From an uncultured Prevotella sp. (lineage in GTDB: Bacteria; Bacteroidota; Bacteroidia; Bacteroidales; Bacteroidaceae): a DNA stretch of 40,388 nt. Under the pieces are notes generated by a model, which did no database searches, was not told where the DNA came from, and saw nothing but the letters and a program-made list of their open reading frames with translations. Below are positions 32,957 to 40,388 of the stretch, piece after piece. The DNA lies in NCBI GenBank assembly GCA_934204655.1, contig CAKPZJ010000026.1, positions 1 to 40,388 of the forward strand. Direction: 5' to 3'. The translations under genes were made by a program, and so were the position numbers. How positions within the stretch are numbered: the first letter of the stretch is position 1; each line of letters starts with the position of its first letter.

Positions 32957-35515
32957 ATGACATTAGACAAATTCACTATCAAGGCGCAGGAGGCTGTGCA
33001 GAGCGCAGTCACTCGGGCGCAGACAGCAGGCAACCAGGCCATCGAGCCGGTACACTTGCTGTTAGGAATAATGGACAAGGGTAAGGATGTCACCACTTTT
33101 ATATTCCAAAAGATGGGCACCAACCCACAGCAGATACTCACCTTAGCTGAGTCGGAGCTGAGCCATCTGCCTAAGGTACAGGGCGGTGAGCCCTACCTGA
33201 CCAATGAGGCCAACGAGATACTCACCAAGGCCATGGACGAGGCTCGGCGTATGGGCGATGAGTACGTGTCGATAGAGCCGATGCTCATCGCCATGCTCCA
33301 GACCAACTCTACCGCCTCGCGCATACTCAAGGATGCCGGGCTCACCGTCGAGGGTGTACGCCAGGCCATCAGCGAGCTGCGACAGGGCAAGAAGGTAGAC
33401 GGCGCGTCGGCCGATGAGAACTACCAGGCTCTCTCCAAGTATGCGCAGAACCTAGTCGAGAAAGCCCGCCAGGGCAAGTTGGATCCTGTCATCGGCCGCG
33501 ATGACGAGATAAGGCGTGTCCTCCAGATTCTCTCTCGTCGTACGAAGAACAACCCTATCCTTATCGGTGAGCCTGGTACCGGTAAGACAGCTATCGTTGA
33601 AGGTCTGGCCGAGCGAATAGTACGCGGAGACGTACCGGAGAACCTTAAAAACAAGCAGCTGTACTCGCTCGACATGGGCGCGCTGGTAGCAGGTGCCAAA
33701 TACAAAGGAGAATTTGAGGAAAGACTGAAGAGCGTCATCCAGGAGGTAACCAATGCCGATGGCAACATCATCCTCTTCATCGATGAGATACACACGCTGG
33801 TCGGCGCAGGCGGTGGCGAGGGTGCCATGGACGCTGCCAACATCCTGAAGCCTGCCTTGGCCCGTGGCGAACTGCGTGCCATAGGTGCCACCACCCTCAA
33901 CGAGTATCAGAAGTACTTCGAGAAAGACAAGGCGCTGGAGCGCAGGTTCCAAACGGTCATGGTCGATGAGCCTGATGAGATTGACGCCATCAGTATCCTC
34001 CGTGGCCTGAAGGAGAAATACGAGAACCACCACAAGGTTCGTATCCAGGACGATGCCTGCATCGCTGCCGTGAAACTCAGCGAGCGTTACATCTCGGACC
34101 GTTTCCTCCCCGACAAGGCTATCGACCTCATGGACGAGGCTGCCGCTAAGCTCCGTATGGAGCGCGACTCTGTGCCCGAGGAGCTCGACGAGATAGACCG
34201 TCACCTGAAGCAGCTCGAGATAGAGCGCGAGGCCATACGCAGCGAGGAGAAGCATCGCCAGAGCGACGGAAGTGCCGACAGCGCTACGCTCGACAACCTG
34301 CACACCTCGCTCGACAAGCTCGACAAGGAGATAGCTTCTCTGCGCGAGCAGGAACAGCAGTTCCGGGCTAAGTGGGAGGCTGAGAAAGGACTTGTAAACA
34401 AGATCCAGCAGGACAAGCAAGAGATAGAGAACCTCAAGTTTGAAGCCGAGAAAGCTGAGCGAGATGGCAACTACGGCAGGGTGGCCGAGATTAGATACGG
34501 AAAGTTAAAGGCTATCCAGGACGACATAGACTCCATACAGCTGCGGCTACGCAGTACGCAGGGCGGAACGGCCATGGTACGCGAGGAGGTAACCGCCGAT
34601 GATATAGCAGAGGTGGTGAGCCGCTGGACGGGCATCCCGGTATCTAAGATGATGCAGAGTGAGCGCGACAAGCTGCTCCACCTGGAAGAGGAGTTGCACC
34701 GCCGTGTCATAGGACAGGACGAGGCCATCACCGCAGTGGCCGATGCAGTCAGGCGGTCGCGTGCGGGACTTCAGGACCCTAAGCGCCCAATCGCCTCGTT
34801 CATCTTCTTGGGCACCACGGGCGTGGGCAAGACTGAGCTGGCCAAGGCACTGGCTGAATACCTGTTCAATGACGAGAATATGATGACTCGTATCGACATG
34901 AGCGAGTACCAGGAGAAGTTCAGTGTTACCCGCCTCATCGGTGCGCCTCCTGGTTACGTGGGCTATGACGAAGGCGGACAGCTTACGGAGGCTGTGCGGC
35001 GCAAACCGTACTCGGTCGTTCTCTTCGACGAGATAGAGAAAGCTCATCCCGATGTGTTCAACACGCTGCTGCAGGTACTCGACGACGGCCGTCTGACTGA
35101 CAACAAGGGCAGGGTGGTCAACTTCAAGAACACCATTATCATCATGACATCTAACGCCACCCGCGAGATGCTCAGCAAGATAATGCGCCCGGAGTTCCTG
35201 AACCGTATTGACGACATAATCACCTTCCATCCACTCAAGAAGGAAGAGATTAGCCAGATAGTGGAGCTCCAGATGCGCCGCGTGCAGAAGATGACGGCTC
35301 AGCAGGGCGTCACCATCAACTGGACACCGGCTGCCATAGACTACCTGACCACGGTGGGCTACGACCCGACCTTTGGCGCTCGCCCCGTGAAGAGAGCTAT
35401 CCAGGACCATGTACTCAATGACCTGAGCAAGATGCTCCTGGCCGAGAAGGTGACCAAGGAGCGCCCCATCACGATAGACGCTAACGCCGACGGCATCGTG
35501 TTCAGCAACAAGTAA
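32957..35515 (+). CDS. clpB: ATP-dependent disaggregase ClpB
   Basis: 852 residues, close to the family norm of about 860. N-domain (1-145, [17 protein letters not shown] then a Clp repeat), first AAA+ module with Walker A GEPGTGKT (204-211) and Walker [16 protein letters not shown], a coiled-coil M-domain (about 400-525, rich in Glu/Lys/Arg/Leu), and a second AAA+ module with Walker A GTTGVGKT (about 619-626) and [17 protein letters not shown] ClpP-binding loop is absent and the M-domain present, so this is the disaggregase that works with DnaK on aggregated proteins in the cytoplasm. The start at 32957 matches family N-termini. Transcribed alone, ended by a strong terminator. Confidence 0.97.
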   Translation: MTLDKFTIKAQEAVQSAVTRAQTAGNQAIEPVHLLLGIMDKGKDVTTFIFQKMGTNPQQILTLAESELSHLPKVQGGEPYLTNEANEILTKAMDEARRMGDEYVSIEPMLIAMLQTNSTASRILKDAGLTVEGVRQAISELRQGKKVDGASADENYQALSKYAQNLVEKARQGKLDPVIGRDDEIRRVLQILSRRTKNNPILIGEPGTGKTAIVEGLAERIVRGDVPENLKNKQLYSLDMGALVAGAKYKGEFEERLKSVIQEVTNADGNIILFIDEIHTLVGAGGGEGAMDAANILKPALARGELRAIGATTLNEYQKYFEKDKALERRFQTVMVDEPDEIDAISILRGLKEKYENHHKVRIQDDACIAAVKLSERYISDRFLPDKAIDLMDEAAAKLRMERDSVPEELDEIDRHLKQLEIEREAIRSEEKHRQSDGSADSATLDNLHTSLDKLDKEIASLREQEQQFRAKWEAEKGLVNKIQQDKQEIENLKFEAEKAERDGNYGRVAEIRYGKLKAIQDDIDSIQLRLRSTQGGTAMVREEVTADDIAEVVSRWTGIPVSKMMQSERDKLLHLEEELHRRVIGQDEAITAVADAVRRSRAGLQDPKRPIASFIFLGTTGVGKTELAKALAEYLFNDENMMTRIDMSEYQEKFSVTRLIGAPPGYVGYDEGGQLTEAVRRKPYSVVLFDEIEKAHPDVFNTLLQVLDDGRLTDNKGRVVNFKNTIIIMTSNATREMLSKIMRPEFLNRIDDIITFHPLKKEEISQIVELQMRRVQKMTAQQGVTINWTPAAIDYLTTVGYDPTFGARPVKRAIQDHVLNDLSKMLLAEKVTKERPITIDANADGIVFSNK

Positions 35516-35550
35516 GCCATCGCTGCCACAGGCAAGGCCATCAATAGCAA

Positions 35551-35591
35551 GCCCTCCCTCCGAGATAGAACTCGGAGGGAGGGCTTTTTTT
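35551..35591 (+). terminator. Rho-independent terminator after clpB
   Basis: Perfect 14-bp stem GCCCTCCCTCCGAG (35551-35564) and CTCGGAGGGAGGGC (35571-35584) with a 6-nt loop, followed by seven T. It lies 35 bp after the clpB stop codon and also separates it from the convergent protease gene. Confidence 0.95.
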
Positions 35592-35622
35592 GTCTTGGAG
35601 GTTACGGCCCGTGGGCCAAAGG

Positions 35623-37767
35623 TTACTTGACAATCTTCTTGCCGCCCACGATGTAGATGCCCGAGGGCAGGGCGCTGAAGTCGGTGCCCACATACTGGCC
35701 CTGCAGGGTGTAGATACGGTGGTCGGCAGCACGCCCGGTGGTCATGGTGGCCTGCTCTATACCGGTAGAGGTACCCAGGGCCACTACCCTTACCTCATCC
35801 AGGAAGAAGCGCTTGGCCGGCACGAAGGTAAGGCTGCCCGAACCGCTGCCGGTGATGGTGGCGGTGATGGTGGTCCACTGGTTGGGCTCCAGGGTGTAGG
35901 TTTCCACCTCTACCCCATCGTACTTCAGCGTGAGGGTGCGGCCATCGGTGCCGAAAGGGGCAGCCTTGAACGTCACCTTGGCCCGTCCCGTCAGGTCGAA
36001 CGATGGCGAGCTTACCTGGCCGTTGCCGTTCTTGTTGCCAAACTTGGCACACTGGTCGGCACCGCCGCCGCTGGTATAGGTCCAGCCCTCGTTATCAGCA
36101 TTGAGCTTGTTACCTCCCACATTGCCGCTCCATGCATCGTCGTTGCCGCCCTTACCGGCACACTTGTCAAAGCTCTCATAGAACACCTGGCCTTCGGGCG
36201 TGGGCTCGGTGGTCACGGTGGCGGTGTACTGGAAGCTCACCGTTCCGTCGCCATTGTTGGCAATGTCGGTCACCTTGACACCCATCTTACGCGTGCCGTC
36301 AGCGTTCTTGTTGTACAAGCCAAAGGCGGGCTTGCTCGAGTCGCTCAGCGTGTTGTTAGTCTTATACGGATAGAGGTCGCCCGTCAGTGTCTGGCGAGTG
36401 TATTGGCCGTTGTCTTCATCCCAGTACTTGCTGTCGTCATCGTTGTCGGCATGGACAATGGTGAGGCGCTGGTGGTCGTTGGTAAAGTCAGCCGTCCAGC
36501 CGTTGACCTTGCGGAAAGTACCCGTCGCGTTGACCACATTGTTAATCCAGCAGTTAGCATCGTAGTCTACGTGGATAACACTGAGGCCCGAGGCAGGCAG
36601 ACCAGCATCCCAGCCGGTACGCTGGCGGTTCTCGAGCAGGTAGTATTCGTTGCGGTTGCCCTTGTTGTACAGCACATAGGCGCTGCCACCCTGGGCGGTA
36701 GGCTTCAGGTTGTCTACCTTGACATCCTGGTCACCCAGTTCGACGTAGTCTATCCAGCCGGCAATCCACTTCTCGTAGGCGGTGTAGCCGGCAGGCGTAA
36801 AGCCATCGTCATTATACCCACCATAGTCCATGAGGTCCCAGTCGCTCATACCAAAATGACCCTCGTAGAAGACATCATAGAGGTCGGGGTATCCCAGGCA
36901 GTGAGAGAACTCGTGACAGATGGTGCCGATGCCATCGACACCATACAGGCCCATCTCAGCCGAGCAGGCATAAGAGTCTATCTTGACGCCATCGAGTTTG
37001 AGGCTCATGCCAGCATAACCAAGAGTAGAGGCGTGGGGCCAGATAGTCTCGTCGGCACCACCGGCAGCCTCGCCCTGGCCGGCATAGATGACGTAGATCT
37101 GGTCTACCTCGCCATTGCCGCCCCAGTCGTACTTCGAGAAGTCTACCTGGCTGTCGGCCAGACGGCAAGCCTCGGCTATCATCTCCTCAGGGTGCTCATC
37201 CTGGTCGTCATCGTCGTTATTGCCATAGTAACTGGCTTTCTGCGAGACCGTTACAGGGCCCACAACGTCGAAGTCAATGGTAAACTTGCCATCGCTCTGG
37301 TCACGGAAGTAGTCTTTGATACTGCCCTTGAAGTCGTCCATCTTCAAGCCATCCTCATTGGCCACACGGTTGTAGAAAGCCTGGTTGTGGGCGCTCTTAA
37401 ATCTGGTATCCTGGAAGTTAACCAGGATGATAAGGCCCTTCTTGACACCCTGGTAATTGCCGCGCTTGCCAGAGATGTCAGCCTTACGGCGGCCCGAGAA
37501 CACGGCATTGGCCTGGCGACGGCGCTGAGCGCCACGGCGGGCCACGGCCTGACGGTCGGCACGCTGATAGCGCCCGCCCTGGGCCTTACTATAGGTAGTG
37601 CCATCGGCGGCAACATAGCAGTGGGCATACTCATCGCCCACCAACTGGGCCTTGACTGTTGAGCCGTCGGCCAGGGTCAGCGTACGCCATACACCGCGAC
37701 GGGCCGGCATGGCCTGTACCATCAGCACGGCCACGAGAAAAAGGAAAAAGAGTAAAAATCGCTTCAT
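35623..37767 (-). CDS. Secreted M6-family metalloprotease with T9SS-like C-terminus
   Basis: 714 residues. Signal peptide (MKRFLLFFLFLVAVLMVQA), a propeptide rich in Arg/Gln (about 20-105), then the M6 catalytic domain (about 106-340) with the zinc motif HEFSHCLGYPD (285-295), where His285, His289 and Asp295 are ligands and Glu286 is catalytic. Acidic stretches such as NNDDDDQDEHPEE suggest Ca binding. Residues of about 530-660 look like a beta-sandwich accessory domain. The end, IYTLQGQYVGTDFSALPSGIYIVGGKKIVK, resembles a C-terminal sorting domain for the type IX system; PorQ is encoded in the window. Related to immune-inhibitor-A-type proteases. Single gene. Confidence 0.92.
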   Translation of the reverse strand: MKRFLLFFLFLVAVLMVQAMPARRGVWRTLTLADGSTVKAQLVGDEYAHCYVAADGTTYSKAQGGRYQRADRQAVARRGAQRRRQANAVFSGRRKADISGKRGNYQGVKKGLIILVNFQDTRFKSAHNQAFYNRVANEDGLKMDDFKGSIKDYFRDQSDGKFTIDFDVVGPVTVSQKASYYGNNDDDDQDEHPEEMIAEACRLADSQVDFSKYDWGGNGEVDQIYVIYAGQGEAAGGADETIWPHASTLGYAGMSLKLDGVKIDSYACSAEMGLYGVDGIGTICHEFSHCLGYPDLYDVFYEGHFGMSDWDLMDYGGYNDDGFTPAGYTAYEKWIAGWIDYVELGDQDVKVDNLKPTAQGGSAYVLYNKGNRNEYYLLENRQRTGWDAGLPASGLSVIHVDYDANCWINNVVNATGTFRKVNGWTADFTNDHQRLTIVHADNDDDSKYWDEDNGQYTRQTLTGDLYPYKTNNTLSDSSKPAFGLYNKNADGTRKMGVKVTDIANNGDGTVSFQYTATVTTEPTPEGQVFYESFDKCAGKGGNDDAWSGNVGGNKLNADNEGWTYTSGGGADQCAKFGNKNGNGQVSSPSFDLTGRAKVTFKAAPFGTDGRTLTLKYDGVEVETYTLEPNQWTTITATITGSGSGSLTFVPAKRFFLDEVRVVALGTSTGIEQATMTTGRAADHRIYTLQGQYVGTDFSALPSGIYIVGGKKIVK

Positions 37768-37795
37768 ATCTATTCGTTATTAGAGGTATAGCGTA

Positions 37796-37803
37796 CAAAG
37801 TTA
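37796..37803 (-). promoter_or_regulatory. Promoter -7 box for the M6 protease gene
   Basis: TAACTTTG on the minus strand fits TAnnTTTG, 28 bp before the ATG. No TTTG at the -33 position. Confidence 0.6.
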
Positions 37804-37929
37804 ACGTTTTTATACGAGTAATGGGGCAACGGGCGATAGTTTTTTTTCACACCGAGGCCAAATTCACCCTCCCCGGGGCCATCGGCCCGCTGCCCTGGGG
37901 GCTCGCCCATACATGACTAACCGCTCTTA

Positions 37930-38018
37930 GCTCCGTCCGAAGACTTAGAATGTACATTCTGGAGCCTCGGACGTACATTCTAAACTTCCGGATGTACATT
38001 CTAAACTTTCGGACGGAG
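37930..38018. repeat. 90-bp dispersed element, copy C
   Basis: The best-preserved copy: ends GCTCCGTCCGAAG (37930-37942) and CTTTCGGACGGAG (38006-38018) are inverted repeats. Three GTAC-centred near-palindromes start at 37952, 37973 and 37994, exactly 21 bp apart, with CTAAACTT-like sequence between them. Lies in a divergent spacer, unlike copies A and B. Confidence 0.88.
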
Positions 38019-38028
38019 ATGGAGGGGG

Positions 38029-38238
38029 CCATTTTTTTCTTTGCAGTGTCTTCGGCTTGCACTACCTTTATGGCTGTCGCCATGAAGGTAGCCTGCGCCT
38101 CGGAAATAAAAACAATTAATTGTTTTGTAGCCATCGCTCGGCTTGCACCTACTTTAGATAAAGTAGGCGGTGCCTCAACACTGCCAGTAAAAAACTCCGT
38201 TTTTTTCTTTGCAGTGTCTTCGGCTTGCATTACCTTTG
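38029..38238 (+). repeat. Duplicated 42-bp promoter segment with two hairpins
   Basis: Direct repeats at 38029-38070 and 38197-38238 agree at 39 of 42 positions and are 168 bp apart. Both contain TTTG-N19-TACCTTT(A/G). A third, partial relative (CTCGGCTTGCAC then CTACTTTA) is at 38137-38156. The first and third copies run into hairpins: CTACCTTTATGGC with GCCATGAAGGTAG (38062-38091) and CCTACTTTA with TAAAGTAGG (38148-38167). Confidence 0.8.
38208..38238 (+). promoter_or_regulatory. Promoter of the OPT transporter gene
   Basis: TTTG (38208-38211), 19-bp spacer, TACCTTTG (38231-38238): a full match to the Bacteroidetes consensus, 65 bp before the ATG. The duplicate at 38040-38070 has the same -33 box and spacing but ends TACCTTTA, so it is probably weaker or inactive. 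Confidence 0.8.
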
Positions 38239-38303
38239 CAAAAAGAAACATAAAGACGGTTTCTAACAATCAGAAAGTAACTAAAATAAATAAAATCAGT
38301 ACA

Positions 38304-40283
38304 ATGGAAGAAAAAGAAAAAGACGCGGTGCAGCTGCCCGACAACGCCTTTCGCGAGCTGAGGGCTGGCGAGGAGTACAAGCCCGTGATGAGTCCGGAAA
38401 AGAATTACCCTGAAGTTAACGCATGGAGCGTGAGCTGGGGACTGGTCATGGTGGTGCTCTTCTCGGCGGCCGCCGCTTACCTGGGCCTCAAGGTGGGACA
38501 GGTGTTCGAGGCTGCCATCCCTATCGCCATCATCGCCATCGGTGTGTCGTCGGCCACCAAGCGCCGCAACGCCATGGGCGAGAATGTCATCATACAGAGT
38601 ATCGGCGCCTGCTCGGGCGCTGTGGTGGCGGGAGCCATCTTTGTGCTGCCGGCCATCTACATGCTGGACCTGCAGGCCGACTTCCTCAAGGTGTTCATAG
38701 CCTCGGCACTGGGCGGCATACTGGGCATACTGTTTCTGATACCCTTCCGCAAGTACTTTGTCAAGGATATGCACGGCAAGTACCCCTTCCCAGAGGCCAC
38801 TGCCACCACGCAGGTATTAGTGTCGGGTGCCAAGGGCGGCAGTCAGGCCAAACCGCTGCTCGTAGCCGGTTTGGTGGGTGGCCTGTACGACTTTATCGTG
38901 GCCACCTTCGGTCTGTGGAACGAGAACTTTACCTCGCGCGTAGTGGGATGGGGCCAGCAGATAGCCGACCACGCCAAACTGGTCTTCAAGGTAAACACCG
39001 GCGCCGCTGTGCTGGGCCTTGGCTACATCATCGGCCTGCGCTACGCTGCCATCATCTGCTTCGGCTCGCTGGCTGTATGGTGGCTTATAGTGCCGGGCAT
39101 GGCCCTGCTCTTCCCCGACACGGTTCTGAACCAGTGGGACCCCACCATTACCACCGCCGTGGGCGACATGACACCCGAGAAGATATTCTCGTCGTACGCC
39201 CGCTCTATCGGCATCGGCGGCATAGCCATGGCTGGCGTGATAGGCATCATCAAGAGCTGGGGCATCATCAAGAGTGCCGTAGGACTGGCTGCCCGCGAGA
39301 TGAAGGGCAAGGGTGGCTCGGCCGCCGATGTGGTTCGCACCCAGCGCGACATATCCTTTAAGATTATAGCCATAGGCTCGGTGCTCACCCTGCTGGTCAC
39401 CTTCGTGTTCTTCTACACCGGCGTAATGGACTTCAACCTCCTGCATGCCGTGGTGGCCATCGTCTTAGTGGCCGTGATAGCATTCCTCTTCACCACGGTG
39501 GCGGCCAACGCCATAGCCATTGTGGGCAGCAACCCCGTATCGGGCATGACACTGATGACCCTCATCCTGGCCTCGGTGGTCATGGTGGCCGTGGGTCTGA
39601 AGGGCAACGCCGGTATGCTGGCCGCCCTGCTCATGGGTGCCGTGGTATGCACGGCGCTGTCCATGTCGGGCAGCTTTGTCACAGACCTCAAGATAGGCTA
39701 CTGGCTGGGTACCACGCCTAAGAAGCAGGAGACCTGGAAATTCTTAGGAACCATCGTATCGGCAGCCACCGTGGCTGGCGTGATGATAGTGCTCAACAAG
39801 ACATACGGATTTCAGAGCGATAAACTGGCCGCACCGCAGGCCCACGCCATGGCAGCCGTCATCGCTCCGCTGATGAATGGCCAGGGTGCGCCCTGGCTGC
39901 TCTATGGCATCGGCGCAGTCATCGCCTTGGTGCTGGATAGGTGCAAGATTTCGGCCCTGGCCTTTGCCTTAGGTATGTTTATCCCTATGGAGCTCAACAT
40001 ACCGCTCTTGGTGGGTGGCGCGGTCAACTGGTACGTCACCACAAGGTCTAAGGATGCTGCCGTGAACAACGCCCGTGGCGAGAAGGGCACCCTGCTGGCC
40101 AGCGGATTTATCGCCGGCGGTGCCCTGATGGGTGTGGTGAGCGCCCTGCTCAAGTTTGGTGGCATAGAGTTCGACTATGATGCCTGGTGGGCCAACCACC
40201 TGAGCGAGCTGCTGTCCTTGGCGGCCTACCTGCTGCTCATTGCCTACTTCATAGTAGCCACCCGTCCTGGTAAGAAAGCATAG
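38304..40283 (+). CDS. OPT-family oligopeptide transporter
   Basis: 659 residues, inner-membrane protein with about 14-16 hydrophobic segments. The N-terminal SVSWGLVMVVLFSAAAAYLGLKVGQVFEAAIPIAI segment and YPFPEATATTQVLVSGAKGG are characteristic of bacterial OPT proteins; NPVSGMTLMTLILAS and the AAPQAHAMAAVIAPLMNGQGAPWLLYGIGA stretch near the end are also typical. The family imports short peptides or metal chelates driven by protons; the substrate is not known. The start at 38304 (MEEKEKDAVQLPDNAFRELRAGEEYKP) is preferred because the preceding in-frame codons lie in repeats and over the promoter. Confidence 0.93.
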   Translation: MEEKEKDAVQLPDNAFRELRAGEEYKPVMSPEKNYPEVNAWSVSWGLVMVVLFSAAAAYLGLKVGQVFEAAIPIAIIAIGVSSATKRRNAMGENVIIQSIGACSGAVVAGAIFVLPAIYMLDLQADFLKVFIASALGGILGILFLIPFRKYFVKDMHGKYPFPEATATTQVLVSGAKGGSQAKPLLVAGLVGGLYDFIVATFGLWNENFTSRVVGWGQQIADHAKLVFKVNTGAAVLGLGYIIGLRYAAIICFGSLAVWWLIVPGMALLFPDTVLNQWDPTITTAVGDMTPEKIFSSYARSIGIGGIAMAGVIGIIKSWGIIKSAVGLAAREMKGKGGSAADVVRTQRDISFKIIAIGSVLTLLVTFVFFYTGVMDFNLLHAVVAIVLVAVIAFLFTTVAANAIAIVGSNPVSGMTLMTLILASVVMVAVGLKGNAGMLAALLMGAVVCTALSMSGSFVTDLKIGYWLGTTPKKQETWKFLGTIVSAATVAGVMIVLNKTYGFQSDKLAAPQAHAMAAVIAPLMNGQGAPWLLYGIGAVIALVLDRCKISALAFALGMFIPMELNIPLLVGGAVNWYVTTRSKDAAVNNARGEKGTLLASGFIAGGALMGVVSALLKFGGIEFDYDAWWANHLSELLSLAAYLLLIAYFIVATRPGKKA

Positions 40284-40326
40284 AGACGGCCATCCACCCT
40301 TATTATATTTATAATTATAGTATCTT

Positions 40327-40388
40327 ATGAAATGTCCCTTGTCATTTAGGCACTGCACAGGTATGCTGCTCGTGGTCATCATGCTCAT
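40327..40388 (+). CDS. Start of a putative exported protein, truncated by the window edge
   Basis: Twenty full codons are open from the ATG at 40327 to the window end. They encode MKCPLSFRHCTGMLLVVIML, a positively charged start followed by a hydrophobic run, as in a signal peptide or membrane anchor. A start at 40363 is also possible. It lies 44 bp after the OPT stop codon on the same strand. Too short for a family call. Confidence 0.4.
   Translation, partial: MKCPLSFRHCTGMLLVVIML

Larger units (their letters stand above)
37768..38303. other. 536-bp divergent region with repeat and duplicated promoter
   Basis: Holds the M6 protease promoter, copy C of the 90-bp element (37930-38018) and, right after it, a duplicated promoter segment with two hairpins (38029-38238). 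The reading frame upstream of the OPT start through these repeats is not coding. Confidence 0.75.

Noticed and set aside
35590..37662. Long plus-strand open frame of 690 codons opposite the M6 protease gene
   Set aside because: The minus strand encodes a complete protease with signal peptide, zinc motif and sorting domain. The opposite frame gives a low-complexity Val/Ala/Gly/His-rich product with no recognisable motif, as expected from complementary GC-rich codons.
37950..38303. N-terminal extension of the OPT transporter
   Set aside because: It would be made of repeat and promoter sequence and lacks any likeness to OPT proteins.

Overview
The window reads as chromosome from a GC-rich member of the Bacteroidales, probably Prevotellaceae. 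The evidence is the gene content (RprX/RprY-type two-component system, PorQ next to cmk, an M6 protease with a type IX secretion-like C-terminus, GH29 and GH35 glycosidases). Most transcription units also have a TAnnTTTG -7 box upstream, the signature of the Bacteroidetes primary sigma factor, and Shine-Dalgarno sequences are nearly absent. Genus and species are inferences; no rRNA is present.

Layout. 1-7.7 kb: a C1B aminopeptidase (-), then dxs-trkA-trkH (isoprenoid precursor synthesis plus Trk potassium uptake) and manA. 7.8-9.6 kb: a two-gene unit on the minus strand, a small ABC-type ATPase overlapping a DUF4435/Toprim-like gene. This is the gene order of the PARIS defence system and is the best candidate here for an undescribed system. 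9.8-13.7 kb: an EamA exporter and the sulfur-assimilation genes metY and cysK. 13.9-15.4 kb: an AT-richer pair, a Crp/Fnr regulator and an SDR, next to tRNA-Ser(GGA) and tRNA-Glu(CTC). 15.7-18.2 kb (-): tonB, polyprenyl synthase, tatD. 18.3-19.9 kb: porQ-cmk. 20.2-24.4 kb (-): a large secreted protein with SLH-like repeats and a Cys/His cluster, an alpha-L-fucosidase and a small conserved-looking protein. 24.6-27.3 kb: an NCS2 permease and a membrane protein with a C-terminal AraC-like helix-turn-helix. 27.5-30.2 kb (-): rprY-rprX-GNAT. 30.5-32.4 kb (-): GH35 beta-galactosidase. 33.0-35.5 kb: clpB. 35.6-37.8 kb (-): M6 metalloprotease. 38.3-40.3 kb: OPT transporter, followed by the first codons of a putative exported protein cut by the window edge.

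The most unusual structure lies between genes. Three copies of a ~90-bp element (10821-10910, 20069-20158, 37930-38018) share 13-bp inverted ends and three GTAC-centred palindromes spaced exactly 21 bp apart. A second, ~180-bp element occurs twice in opposite orientation (25869-26049 and 32525-32704) and also carries 21-bp internal units. Upstream of the OPT gene a 42-bp promoter segment is duplicated 168 bp apart, with two strong hairpins in between.

Functionally most of the window is housekeeping: isoprenoid synthesis (dxs, polyprenyl synthase), K+ and peptide uptake, cysteine and homocysteine synthesis, envelope energy transduction, protein quality control and glycan degradation. No CRISPR array, prophage, transposase or integrase gene was seen.
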